DNA of 34,317 nt. Source: Candidatus Latescibacter anaerobius SCGC AAA252-E07. GTDB lineage: Bacteria; Latescibacterota; Latescibacteria; Latescibacterales; Latescibacteraceae. The notes beneath the pieces are model-generated. The model was not told the DNA's origin, made no database searches, and saw only the letters and a list, made by a program, of their open reading frames with translations. The stretch is from the NCBI GenBank assembly GCA_000403035.1, contig AQSL01000146.1, positions 1 through 34,317 of the forward strand, in the 5' to 3' direction. The number at the start of each line of letters is the position of its first letter. Positions within the stretch are counted from its first letter, which is position 1. This document shows, one piece after another, positions 8,067 through 16,188 of the stretch. The position numbers and the translations under genes were made by a program.

Positions 8067-8588
8067 TCACTTTTCTATTCCAATCCGTGCCTGAACCCCG
8101 ATATCATAGTAATGTTTTACTGCATGCATCTCGGTAACAAGGTCGGCTTTTTCGAGCACCTGAGGGTCGGCATTTCTTCCGGTTATGACAAGTTCGACAT
8201 TGGACGGTTTTGCATCCATTATTTTTAAAAGTTCACTGACGGGAAATAACTTAAAATGTACCGCGATGTTTGCCTCATCGAGAATTATCATATGGTATTC
8301 TCCGGAACGCAGTATTTCCATGACTTCTTTTAATCCCTCGGCCGCACAAATAATATCCGCCTTTTCAGGATTACTCTCTTCTCTTATGAAACTCCCACGT
8401 CCATATTGCCTGACAGTAATTAAACCTTCAAATTTACTGATAGATTTGAGCTCACTGTATTCCCCGCCTTTCATAAATTGAGCGATAAATACTTTCATAC
8501 CAGCTCCGGCAGCCCGAAGCGCAAGACCAAATGCCGCGGTCGTTTTCCCCTTCCCTTTACCTGTGTAAACCTGTATGTATCCTCTCAT
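8067..8588 (-). CDS. cobO: Corrinoid adenosyltransferase (CobO/BtuR type)
   Basis: ATP:cob(I)alamin / cob(I)yrinic acid a,c-diamide adenosyltransferase, which attaches the 5'-deoxyadenosyl ligand during coenzyme B12 synthesis or salvage in the cytoplasm. The N terminus gives the family's P-loop, GYIQVYTGKGKGKTTAAFG (residues 3-21). Further conserved segments are AQFMKGGEYSEL, ILDEANIA and VELVITGRNADP. At 173 residues it matches the usual length. I chose the ATG at 8588 since GAGGA lies 7-8 bases upstream and the family begins at this point; a start at 8657 would add 23 unrelated residues. No other cobalamin gene or recognisable B12 riboswitch is nearby, so it is probably a salvage enzyme. 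Confidence 0.93.
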   Translation of the reverse strand: MRGYIQVYTGKGKGKTTAAFGLALRAAGAGMKVFIAQFMKGGEYSELKSISKFEGLITVRQYGRGSFIREESNPEKADIICAAEGLKEVMEILRSGEYHMIILDEANIAVHFKLFPVSELLKIMDAKPSNVELVITGRNADPQVLEKADLVTEMHAVKHYYDIGVQARIGIEK

Positions 8589-8682
8589 GACATATTCCTC
8601 AAGATAAGTATGCAATACAATTTTTCCAGGTACAATAAAAATATTCTCAAAAAGCATATACTATAAAATAATAAAATTTTAA

Positions 8683-8712
8683 GCGGGCGGTGAAAAGTCC
8701 TTTTTCACACAC
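8683..8712. repeat. Hairpin repeat, copy 2
   Basis: GGGCGGTGAAAA followed by TTTTCACACACCC makes a hairpin with a 7-bp core stem (GTGAAAA/TTTTCAC) extended by G-C pairs beyond a short mismatch. It shares the GTGAAAA(A)GT(C)CTTTTTCAC consensus with the copies at 7867 and 9567. It lies just downstream of the stop codon of the minus-strand secreted protein, where it could act as that gene's terminator, but the minus strand has only a weak T-run. Confidence 0.6.
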
Positions 8713-8730
8713 CCTTAAAAATACAACTTA

Positions 8731-9300
8731 CTATTCATCATGTACTTTTATCCAGCCTTCACGCTTTGATTTTAAATAAGTATTGTTTAATAAGGTAACC
8801 ATACTGTCACATAATTTCCTTAAATCTGAATTCATACCCATATAACTGTTTACATACACCTGTTCATTTGAAATTTTTGTTACCAAAAACTGACTGGATA
8901 TTATACTTAAAACGTCAAAATTACTCGTATTTTTATAATAGTCTTTAATGATATCGCACGTTTCGGGAGCGCTATTACCGAAGGGCTCCATTACAACAAA
9001 TGACATAACATATCCTATTGTTTTACCACCTTTAAAATAAATTTCCATACAATCTACCAATAAATAGTAATCGTGTATGGCTGACTCTACCAGATCAACA
9101 TCATCCAGATTCCTTAATTCTCTTCTAATATTCCTGATAACCTTTTCTCTTAAAGGAATTTTTGTGTTACGTGATACCTCTATACAAATACGTATTGAAA
9201 AATTTTTAACTTCTTCATTCGCAAAAACAGAACTCAATGAAAAAATAAAAAAACCGGTAATAATTATTGCATGATATATATTTTTCATTTTCATCACCAT
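8731..9300 (-). CDS. Hypothetical secreted protein (189 aa)
   Basis: I do not recognise a family. The N terminus is a clear Sec signal peptide: Lys-rich start, hydrophobic AIIITGFFIFSLSSV, then a cleavage-like VFANEE site near residue 28. The mature part looks like a mixed alpha/beta domain of about 160 residues. It includes a helix rich in basic residues (REKVIRNIRRELRNL), then strands with hydrophobic alternation (YYLLVDCMEIYF, YVMSFVVMEPF). This pattern recalls small periplasmic domains that sense or bind, but it is not diagnostic. Three in-frame ATGs lie at 9300, 9294 and 9288; a GGTGA five bases before 9288 makes that start possible. It is flanked on both sides by copies of the hairpin repeat. 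Confidence 0.65.
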   Translation of the reverse strand: MVMKMKNIYHAIIITGFFIFSLSSVFANEEVKNFSIRICIEVSRNTKIPLREKVIRNIRRELRNLDDVDLVESAIHDYYLLVDCMEIYFKGGKTIGYVMSFVVMEPFGNSAPETCDIIKDYYKNTSNFDVLSIISSQFLVTKISNEQVYVNSYMGMNSDLRKLCDSMVTLLNNTYLKSKREGWIKVHDE

Positions 9301-9566
9301 GTCGTAAGTCTTTTGTATATGTAGCGTTTTTCTTCACTTTCATATGTTCTCTATCAATAGTCTTATGTCAGATGTCGGACCCCAGAAGAAATAATATATA
9401 TCATACTGTTAAAAGTATATATATTTCTTCATTCTGAATTCTGTCGTAAAATAAAGATTGAAAAAGTTCGTTTATGTTTCTCATATCATGAAATTTTCAA
9501 CGATTGCCATGAAGCGTTCAGCTTCATCATTTGACAACGCTGTTTTAAGAATTGACTACTCTTAAA

Positions 9567-9600
9567 GGGCTGTGAAAAAGTCTTTTCACACGCCCCTTTT
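9567..9600 (+). repeat. Hairpin repeat, copy 3 (terminator-like)
   Basis: GGGCTGTGAAAA and TTTTCACACGCCC pair over 12 positions with one bulged C, around a 4-base loop, and are followed by CTTTTT. On the plus strand this has the form of a rho-independent terminator, yet no plus-strand gene ends just upstream. It is the longest copy of the family that also occurs at 7867 and 8683. Confidence 0.65.
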
Positions 9601-9619
9601 TGAAATATATGTCTGTGGT

Positions 9620-9738
9620 GCTGTCAAGGGCAAGACAAGCTGGCCTTTATGTAATTACATTGTATTTCAATATAGTACTGCAAACAGAAATTTGTCAGCT
9701 CTTTAAAATCCGTGCTGCCAGGGCCAGCCCTTGACAGC
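9620..9738. repeat. Compound inverted repeat, possible structured RNA or small mobile element
   Basis: GCTGTCAAGGG (9620-9630) pairs perfectly with CCCTTGACAGC (9728-9738). Just inside, GCTGGCC (9639-9645) pairs with GGCCAGC (9722-9728). Together they give a GC-rich, interrupted stem of about 17 bp closing an AT-rich loop of about 76 bases. Inverted GCTGTCA/TGACAGC arms occur in the same place after hairpin copy 1, so hairpin and arms may form one repeat unit. No coding frame is present. Confidence 0.5.
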
Positions 9739-9957
9739 GCATTTCCCGGAGATTTTGAGTTTTTACCACTCTTTTAATCTCGTTACCTCAAAAATGATGA
9801 AACGGTTAAAAGATTTTTAAAGATTTTAAATATAGTATATTATAAAATTACTAAACAATGCATATGTTTTTACATATTAAAAACGCTTTACCGTACATCT
9901 GATAGTCAAGTCCTAAAAGTTCTGTAAATTCACTGTGATTTATTTGTGGGGTGAAAC

Positions 9958-10125
9958 ATGAATAAATATGCCATGAGTATTGCATTAATACTGTTCTTTT
10001 ATGGGAATTGCTCGTATAAGATTGCAATGCTGCGCAAAACACTCGAACTGGAATGGAAATATTATATGTTAGAAGCCATTGTAATCCTTATTGCTTCAAT
10101 TTTCATTGCATGTTTTTCATTATAA
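9958..10125 (+). CDS. Small two-helix membrane protein (55 aa)
   Basis: A short ORF with a GGGGTG ribosome site 5-6 bases before the ATG. The protein starts MNKYAMSIALILFFYG and has a first hydrophobic helix at residues 6-16, a basic/acidic loop with KIAMLRKTLELEWKYY, and a second helix at residues 38-54 (LEAIVILIASIFIACFSL). This hairpin topology, with a charged amphipathic linker, argues for a genuine mini membrane protein rather than noise. Its function and family are unknown. It stands alone, 323 bases before the beta-propeller cytochrome gene. Confidence 0.5.
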   Translation: MNKYAMSIALILFFYGNCSYKIAMLRKTLELEWKYYMLEAIVILIASIFIACFSL

Positions 10126-10448
10126 TAATAACAGGTAGTTACATAAATAATATTTGAATTTTCAAGCGTGATAACATCCATAAAAATGCAAAGTATTATT
10201 TTTCATATATGTCTATACCATCAATGATATCATCAATATATATGTTCTGATTATTTTTCCCGTAATAAATATGAAGATTACCGCCCTCTTAAATGTCGAA
10301 ATAGAAAACGGAATTTGAACACACAGAATTTACATGCAATTTTTTCCCTCTTTATTATCATCTTTAGCTTTTCTCGTTGAAAATATCGTTCTATATTTAT
10401 CATGGAATATGAGATATAAATGTAATTTATTTCGCTGAAAGTCATGCC
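10126..10448. other. Intergenic region without a visible gene
   Basis: AT-rich sequence between the mini membrane protein and the beta-propeller cytochrome gene. I find no supported ORF on either strand, no strong hairpin and no clear promoter boxes. The downstream ATG lacks a convincing Shine-Dalgarno sequence. Confidence 0.5.
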
Positions 10449-12368
10449 ATGAAAAATCGCGGAGAAATACAAACATCGATACTTATCACAATAGGTATCT
10501 GCTTTCTATGCAGCACCTGTGGAATGGTGGCAATTCCAAAGAATACTGTTAAAAAACAGAGTGAGTATCTTTCTCCGACTGCTCTCGAAATTAATCCTGA
10601 AGACTCTACGCTTTATATTGCTGAAGCAACCGCGCAACAAATTGCCATATTTGATATTCCCTCCGGGCTGGTTACGGGAGTTATTACGCTCCCCGATAAT
10701 CCCAGCGGTCTTGTTCTATCTCCGGATGGATCAAGATTATATGTTTCCTCGGGGTCATCAGATGGAACGGTTACCATAATTGAAACTTCTACCAATAAGG
10801 TGGTTACATCAATTCCGGTCGGACACACACCGTGTTCGCCCATTCTCTCACCGGACGGCAACGTTTTATTCGTGTGCAACAGATTCGACAATTCCCTCTC
10901 GGTCATAGATACTGCTCTAGAGAAAGAAATAGCTACAATTCCCATGATGTATGAGCCGATCGCTGCCGATATCACTCGAGATGGCAGGTATCTGTTCGTG
11001 GCAAATCATCTCCCGACAAACAACCAGATTGAAGAGTATATTACTGACGGCGGCTATATGGATATTCAGGGATATTCAATAGACGGTCAGTATGCCTCGA
11101 AAAGCGTTGTTGTCGCTGTCGATGTTGCTACATATAAACTCAAGGCAATTATTCAGCTTCCGAAAGGCTCCACCTCGCTCAAAGGCATTTGTAGTTCTCC
11201 TGACGGAAAGTATATATATGTGACCCATATTCTTGCACGTTATAAACAGCCAACCAGGGACATCAAGTATGGTTCGATAAACACAAATGCGCTAAGTATT
11301 ATTGATAGTGCCAATATGGAATTAAATAGTACGGTTCTTCTGGATGATATTGAAAAGGGTGCAGCCAATCCCTGGGGCGTGATATGCTCTGAAAACGGTG
11401 AATTTTTATGTGTTACCCATGCCGGAACGCATGAACTCAGCATAATCGACCGTGGAAAACTCCATGCAAAATTGAACGCTCTCCTTTCCGGCACTACAAA
11501 AACCACCACTGATGATTTGCTCTATGATCTCACATTCATGAATGGGCTGCGTCAAAGGATTCAACTGAAGGGTAACGGTCCCCGAGGGATAACGACTCTG
11601 GGCAAACAATTCTTTGCGGCAGAATATTTTACTGATTCGCTGAGTATTGTGTCTTTCGATATACACGGGAAGCCGATTGCAACATCCGTTCTACTTGGTC
11701 CGACACATCCGCAAACCCCCGCAAGAAAAGGCGAGATGTACTTCAACGATGCAAATCTCTGCTTCCAGACATGGCAGAGTTGTGCGAGTTGTCATCCCGA
11801 TGGACGGCCGGATGTATTGAACTGGGATCTTTTAAACGATGGCGAAGGCAATCCGAAAAACACCAAGAATCTGCTCTTGAGTCATCAAACGCCACCAGCC
11901 ATGATAACAGGTGTCAGAAAAAGTGCAGAGGATGCTGTCCGAGCCGGATTTGAACATATCCTTTTTCAGAAATGTACCGAAGCATGCTCGGATGCAATCG
12001 ATACCTATTTAAAATCGCTTGAAATAGTTCCGAGCCCGTATCTTGTTAACGGGAAATTGAGCAGAAATGCAAAACACGGCAGAAAAATTTTCAAAAAGTG
12101 CGGTTGTATAGAATGCCATCCGCCGCCGCTGTATACCGATCTGAAAAAATACGCTGTCGGAACCGGAAACGGCAACGAAAAAAACAGCTTGTTTGACACC
12201 CCTACTTTGATCGAAATCTGGCGAACTGCGCCATATCTTTACAACGGCAAAGCGCTGTCGATTTTTGAGGTACTGACAACATACAACAGGAGAAACAAAC
12301 ACGGTAAAACTTCACATTTGAACTACGAAGAACTGAATGATTTGATAGAATTCATTCTTTCTCTTTGA
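10449..12368 (+). CDS. Exported YVTN beta-propeller fused to a di-heme cytochrome c peroxidase-like domain
   Basis: A 639-residue fusion. The N terminus is a signal sequence with a Cys-rich end (about residues 9-25). Residues about 40-430 form a beta-propeller of YVTN-type repeats: LSPDGSRLYVSSG, SPDGNVLFVCNR, TRDGRYLFVANH and SPDGKYIYVTH. The C-terminal 200 residues resemble the MauG/cytochrome c peroxidase group, with heme-binding motifs CASCH at 445-449 and CIECH at 553-557. It should act in the periplasm in electron transfer or peroxide/substrate oxidation, with the propeller as a docking or substrate domain. Heme attachment would need a cytochrome c maturation system, not seen here. The next gene is Tat-exported, 410 bases away, so a shared pathway is uncertain. 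Confidence 0.85.
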   Translation: MKNRGEIQTSILITIGICFLCSTCGMVAIPKNTVKKQSEYLSPTALEINPEDSTLYIAEATAQQIAIFDIPSGLVTGVITLPDNPSGLVLSPDGSRLYVSSGSSDGTVTIIETSTNKVVTSIPVGHTPCSPILSPDGNVLFVCNRFDNSLSVIDTALEKEIATIPMMYEPIAADITRDGRYLFVANHLPTNNQIEEYITDGGYMDIQGYSIDGQYASKSVVVAVDVATYKLKAIIQLPKGSTSLKGICSSPDGKYIYVTHILARYKQPTRDIKYGSINTNALSIIDSANMELNSTVLLDDIEKGAANPWGVICSENGEFLCVTHAGTHELSIIDRGKLHAKLNALLSGTTKTTTDDLLYDLTFMNGLRQRIQLKGNGPRGITTLGKQFFAAEYFTDSLSIVSFDIHGKPIATSVLLGPTHPQTPARKGEMYFNDANLCFQTWQSCASCHPDGRPDVLNWDLLNDGEGNPKNTKNLLLSHQTPPAMITGVRKSAEDAVRAGFEHILFQKCTEACSDAIDTYLKSLEIVPSPYLVNGKLSRNAKHGRKIFKKCGCIECHPPPLYTDLKKYAVGTGNGNEKNSLFDTPTLIEIWRTAPYLYNGKALSIFEVLTTYNRRNKHGKTSHLNYEELNDLIEFILSL

Positions 12369-12778
12369 GTTTATATTTTCATATCGGAAGTGTTAACACT
12401 TGAAACATATAATTTGCTTATTAAGTTTAAACAGTTTTAATAAAATTATTCCGTTAATAACTATTTGTTTTTTCTTAACTCACCCCCTCAGTCCCCCTCT
12501 CTTGGAAAGAGAGGGGGATGACCGCCCTACTCAGTTCCCCTTCTCTTGCCAAGAGAAGGGGTTAGGAGATGAGTTAGGGTATGGGGATGGGATATAAGCG
12601 GAGCTAACTTTATAGGCGTTTAATATAATTTGAAACAGTTTCATTTTTAAATCGTTATACTTTTCAAGGGCGCACATTTCTGTCTATTCATCAAAAACGT
12701 AATGAAATCGAATGAGCCGATACATTTTTTATTTCAAGCATAAACGATAGTATTAGAACATAAAGGAGATACTGTACA
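12369..12778. other. Intergenic region with a REP-like element
   Basis: This 410-base spacer lies between two plus-strand exported-protein genes. Its left half carries the two-hairpin repeat of 12477-12575. Its right half is AT-rich and includes a short palindrome, TGAAAC-A-GTTTCA, at 12631-12643 that could be an operator for the DUF362 gene. There is no supported gene. Confidence 0.55.
12477..12575. repeat. REP-like element with two GC-rich hairpins
   Basis: Two perfect 11-bp hairpins lie in tandem. CCCCCTCTCTT (12493-12503) pairs with AAGAGAGGGGG (12507-12517), and CCCCTTCTCTT (12537-12547) pairs with AAGAGAAGGGG (12551-12561), each with a 3-base loop. An outer AACTCA/TGAGTT pair (12477-12482 and 12570-12575) can close both into a three-way shape. 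The C-rich/G-rich style matches the dispersed palindromic elements common in many bacterial genomes. It may also stop transcription from the cytochrome gene. Confidence 0.75.
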
Positions 12779-13816
12779 TTGAAAAGCAGACGTCATTTTT
12801 TGAAAATTTTATCTTCTGGATCTGCCGGTTTGGTAATCGGTTCCCGTACCATTGCTGAAAAAGCTTTTGCCGCACCACCACAAACAAAGAAAAGCCGTGT
12901 TTCATTTGTAGCCGGAAACGACCGTCGTGAAATGATTTTCCAAACACTCAAACCCTTCGAAAAAGAGATTGAAGAAGGTATACAGGGGAAACAAATCGTT
13001 ATTAAACCGAATTTTGTATGGCATGGTAACCCTCTTTGCGCTACTCATCCCGATGCAATTCGAGGATTACTTGACTTTTTGAAACCTCTCTATAATAAAA
13101 CAATCATCATCGGTGAATCAACCGCATCTCCAAACGGAACACTGTTTTGTTTTGATCAGTATGGCTATTTGCCGCTGGAAAAAGAGTTCGATGTTAAACT
13201 TGTTGATCTTAACCTGGATTCTTATTCTATCGAATGGATACTTGATGATAAAAAGCATCCGTTCGATATAAAAATTATTGATACGTTTCTTAATCAGAAC
13301 AACTACGTAATCTCACTTGCACGAATGAAAACACACGACTGTGTAGTCGGCACACTTGCTCTTAAAAACGTGGTTATGGCATCTCCGATAAACGTACCGA
13401 AAAATCATCCGGATTACATACGAAATCAGCATGAAAAAGCGAAAATGCATGCGGGAGGCGCCAATGGCATTAATTATAACATATTTCGTATTGCTTCCAG
13501 GGTACGTCCCCGGCTTTCAATCATAGACGGTTTTGTCGGTATGGAGGGTAATGGTCCTAACAATGGAACTCCGGTTGAGCATGGAGTAGCACTTGCCAGC
13601 TTTGATGTCGTTTCAGCCGATAGAATCGGGATCGATCTCATGGGAATAAACTACAGCGATGTCGGTTACCTGCAGTGGTGTTCCAAAGCAGGTTTCGGGC
13701 ATGGCGAGCGCAGTGACATTGAGATAGTAGGCCCTGATATTTCACCTTACAGAATCAATTACAAACTTCATGACAATATTGAATGGCAGCTTACATGGAA
13801 GACTGCATCAAACTGA
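12779..13816 (+). CDS. Tat-exported DUF362 domain protein
   Basis: A 345-residue protein with a twin-arginine signal: SRRHFLK at residues 3-9, a hydrophobic stretch, and an AFAAPP cleavage-like site near residue 32. The mature part matches the DUF362 family: IVIKPNFVW near residue 80, a GESTASPNG segment, ISLARMKTHDCVVGTLALKN and LSIIDGFVGMEGNGPNNGTP. Related DUF362 proteins can carry ferredoxin-type clusters, but here there is no CxxCxxC array, so a role in redox chemistry is not shown. The start is TTG, supported by AAAGGAGA about 8 bases upstream. Tat export implies a folded, perhaps cofactor-bearing protein in the periplasm. Its function is unknown. Confidence 0.85.
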   Translation: MKSRRHFLKILSSGSAGLVIGSRTIAEKAFAAPPQTKKSRVSFVAGNDRREMIFQTLKPFEKEIEEGIQGKQIVIKPNFVWHGNPLCATHPDAIRGLLDFLKPLYNKTIIIGESTASPNGTLFCFDQYGYLPLEKEFDVKLVDLNLDSYSIEWILDDKKHPFDIKIIDTFLNQNNYVISLARMKTHDCVVGTLALKNVVMASPINVPKNHPDYIRNQHEKAKMHAGGANGINYNIFRIASRVRPRLSIIDGFVGMEGNGPNNGTPVEHGVALASFDVVSADRIGIDLMGINYSDVGYLQWCSKAGFGHGERSDIEIVGPDISPYRINYKLHDNIEWQLTWKTASN

Positions 13817-14034
13817 AATCAATACTTTTTTTCACCTGCTCTTTTTTCTGATAGTAACTATACCCGTATGACAGGTATCCGGAAGAAACCGTCTCCTATC
13901 CTCCAAATCTCAAGTATACCGGAGGCAGTTGCGAACGGCACCATGTTCGTTGATGGGTGCGCGTACGGAATCCCTGGCTTCAAACCATTTCTGCCCAATC
14001 CGCCATTTACATGCGATGATGACGCTCAATCATT

Positions 14035-16188
14035 TCAGGAATTATCCGCCTGAGCGTTTCTCATGGACAGCGATATGCGTTTTCTGTCTACATCGACTTC
14101 GAGCACCGTTACGTTGACCTTCTGGTGCACTTTCACCACATCGGCGGGATTCCTGACAAAACGGTCGGCGAGCTGGCTGATATGCACAAGGCCGTCCTGG
14201 TGAACGCCGATATCTACAAATGCCCCGAAAGCGGTTATATTCGTCACGATCCCGGCGACTTTCATGCCGGGTTTCAGGTCGGTGATGGAATGAATGCCTT
14301 CTGCAAAGCTGAACAGCTCGAATCCGGAACGCGGGTCGCGGCCGGGTTTTGCGAGCTCTACCATGATGTCATTCAACGTGGGAAGCCCGACGGTTTCGGT
14401 CACATACCGGGATATGTCGACCTGTTCGCGAAGCGACTCCTTCCGTAATAAATCGAGCACCGAACTACGACAGTCGTATGCGATGGATTCCACCACATGA
14501 TAGCTCTCAGGGTGCACAGCGCTTGCATCGAGGGGATTGTCACCGTCCATGATTCGCAGGAAACCAGCCGCCTGTTCAAACACCTTGTCCCCCAGACGGG
14601 GCACCTGCATGAGTTCCTCGCGTGACCGGAAAGGCCCTTGTTCGTCGCGGAAAAGCACAATCGTCTTCGCGAGCGAAGGCCCGAGACCGGAGACGTAAGT
14701 CAGTAGCTGCCTGCTGGCAGTATTCAGGTCGACTCCCACGCTGTTGACACAGCTTATGACGACATCGTCAAGTTTATCCTTGAGCATTGCCTGGTCGACA
14801 TCATGCTGGTACTGGCCGACTCCGATGGATTTCGGATCGATCTTGACAAGCTCCGCCAGCGGGTCCATAAGGCGCCTGCCGATTGAGACGGTGCCGCGCA
14901 CAGTGACATCGTAATCGGGGAATTCTTCCCGCGCCGCCTCGGAAGCGGAATATATCGAGGCTCCGCTCTCGTTCACCATAACAACAGGCGGGGTTCCCGG
15001 CAGGTCGATAGAGCGTAAAAAAGCTTCCGTCTCCCTTCCCGCAGTTCCGTTTCCCACTGCGATCACCTCAACATTAAACCGTTTGCAGAGATCAATCACG
15101 GTCTTTTTTGATTGCTCGGCGAGCTTTTCGGACTGGTGCGGAAAGATGGTATCGTTGATAAGCAGTTTTCCCTGGCTGTCGAGACAGCAAACCTTGCAGC
15201 CGGTGCGATACCCAGGATCGACCGCCATGACATTTTTTCTTCCGAGCGGAGAAGCGAGGAGCAGTTGCCGCAGGTTATCTGCGAATACCCTGATCGATTC
15301 ATCATCGGCGCTTCTCTTGGTTTCCTTCCTGATTTCAGTTTCGATAGACGGAGCGAGCAGGCGTTTGAAACCGTCGTGAACCGCAGTCTTCACTTCGAGA
15401 GAAGCGGGGGTGCCGCCTTTCACGAAAAGAGATTCCAGAACGTACAGGGCTTCGTCCTCAGGCGGGATCACGCGGAGTGACAGGACGTTTTCTTTTTCCC
15501 CCCTCCTCATGGCGAGAACCCTGTGTGAAGGGGCATTGGAGACTGGCTCTTCCAAATCGAAATAATCCCTGTATTTCGATCCTTCCTCCTCTTTCCCGGT
15601 AATCACTTTTGTCCTGAACATTCCTTTTGTCGCATAGAGGTGACGCATTTTTTCGCGGGCCTCCTGATGCTCGCTCACAAATTCAGCGATGATATCTCGC
15701 GCCCCGGCAAGTGCCTCTTCAACGTTGTCGACTCCTTTATCCGGATCGACGAACGCCAGGGCTTCGGTTTCGGGATCCCTGTCGTCCTGTTCAAGCAGAA
15801 TATCCGCAAGGGGTTCAAGCCCTTTTTCTCTGGCCACAGTAGCCCTGGTCCGGCGTTTCGGGCGGTATGGAAGATAGATGTCTTCAAGTTCTGTCATGGT
15901 TTGAGCCGCCATCAGCTTATCGCGCAGTTCCTCCGTCATAAGCCCCCGCTCGTCGAGGGATGCGAATATCGCTTCACGGCGTTTGTCGAGAACCCTCAGT
16001 TGCGTGAGACGGTCGCGGATTCCGGTGATTTCCACCTCGTCGAGACTGCCGGTCGCTTCCTTGCGGTAGCGGGCGATAAACGGCACGGTAGCGCCGTCCT
16101 CGAGCAAACTCACGGTCGCCCGCACCTGACCGTCCGATATGTTGAGTTCTTCGGAGACTCTTGAAATATAGTTGGTGCCTGATTCCAT
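14035..16188 (-). CDS. tex: Tex family transcription accessory protein
   Basis: A 717-residue RNA-binding protein of the Tex/Spt6-like family, which acts on the transcription machinery and RNA turnover. Domains in order are: Tex N-terminal helical region (GATVPFIARYRKEATG near residue 33), a YqgF/RNase H-like domain (NVMAVDPGYRTGCKV near 320), helix-hairpin-helix motifs (GLGPSLAKTIV near 500), and a C-terminal S1 domain (GIVTNITAFGAFVDIGVHQDGLVHIS, about residues 640-710). The ATG at 16188 fits the family N terminus; an in-frame TTG at 16212 is an alternative, and neither has an ideal ribosome site. Its base composition is clearly more GC-rich than that of genes outside 14-18.7 kb. Confidence 0.95.
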   Translation of the reverse strand: MESGTNYISRVSEELNISDGQVRATVSLLEDGATVPFIARYRKEATGSLDEVEITGIRDRLTQLRVLDKRREAIFASLDERGLMTEELRDKLMAAQTMTELEDIYLPYRPKRRTRATVAREKGLEPLADILLEQDDRDPETEALAFVDPDKGVDNVEEALAGARDIIAEFVSEHQEAREKMRHLYATKGMFRTKVITGKEEEGSKYRDYFDLEEPVSNAPSHRVLAMRRGEKENVLSLRVIPPEDEALYVLESLFVKGGTPASLEVKTAVHDGFKRLLAPSIETEIRKETKRSADDESIRVFADNLRQLLLASPLGRKNVMAVDPGYRTGCKVCCLDSQGKLLINDTIFPHQSEKLAEQSKKTVIDLCKRFNVEVIAVGNGTAGRETEAFLRSIDLPGTPPVVMVNESGASIYSASEAAREEFPDYDVTVRGTVSIGRRLMDPLAELVKIDPKSIGVGQYQHDVDQAMLKDKLDDVVISCVNSVGVDLNTASRQLLTYVSGLGPSLAKTIVLFRDEQGPFRSREELMQVPRLGDKVFEQAAGFLRIMDGDNPLDASAVHPESYHVVESIAYDCRSSVLDLLRKESLREQVDISRYVTETVGLPTLNDIMVELAKPGRDPRSGFELFSFAEGIHSITDLKPGMKVAGIVTNITAFGAFVDIGVHQDGLVHISQLADRFVRNPADVVKVHQKVNVTVLEVDVDRKRISLSMRNAQADNS

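Larger units (their letters stand above)
9301..9957. other. Repeat-bearing intergenic region
   Basis: This 657-base spacer holds no gene that I can support. It contains hairpin-repeat copy 3 and the compound inverted repeat of 9620-9738, both listed separately. The remainder is AT-rich. The promoter of the minus-strand secreted protein should lie just right of 9300, but no clear boxes are visible. Confidence 0.6.

Noticed and set aside
8589..8730. Cobalamin riboswitch upstream of cobO
   Set aside because: Only about 140 bases are available, without a B12-box-like segment, and they contain the hairpin repeat instead.
13868..14053. Plus-strand 61-codon frame between the DUF362 gene and tex
   Set aside because: No ribosome site, runs into the end of tex on the other strand, and neither strand gives a recognisable protein.
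15640..16164. Plus-strand open frame of 174 codons inside tex
   Set aside because: Lies wholly antisense to a strongly conserved gene; long antisense frames are expected in GC-rich coding DNA.
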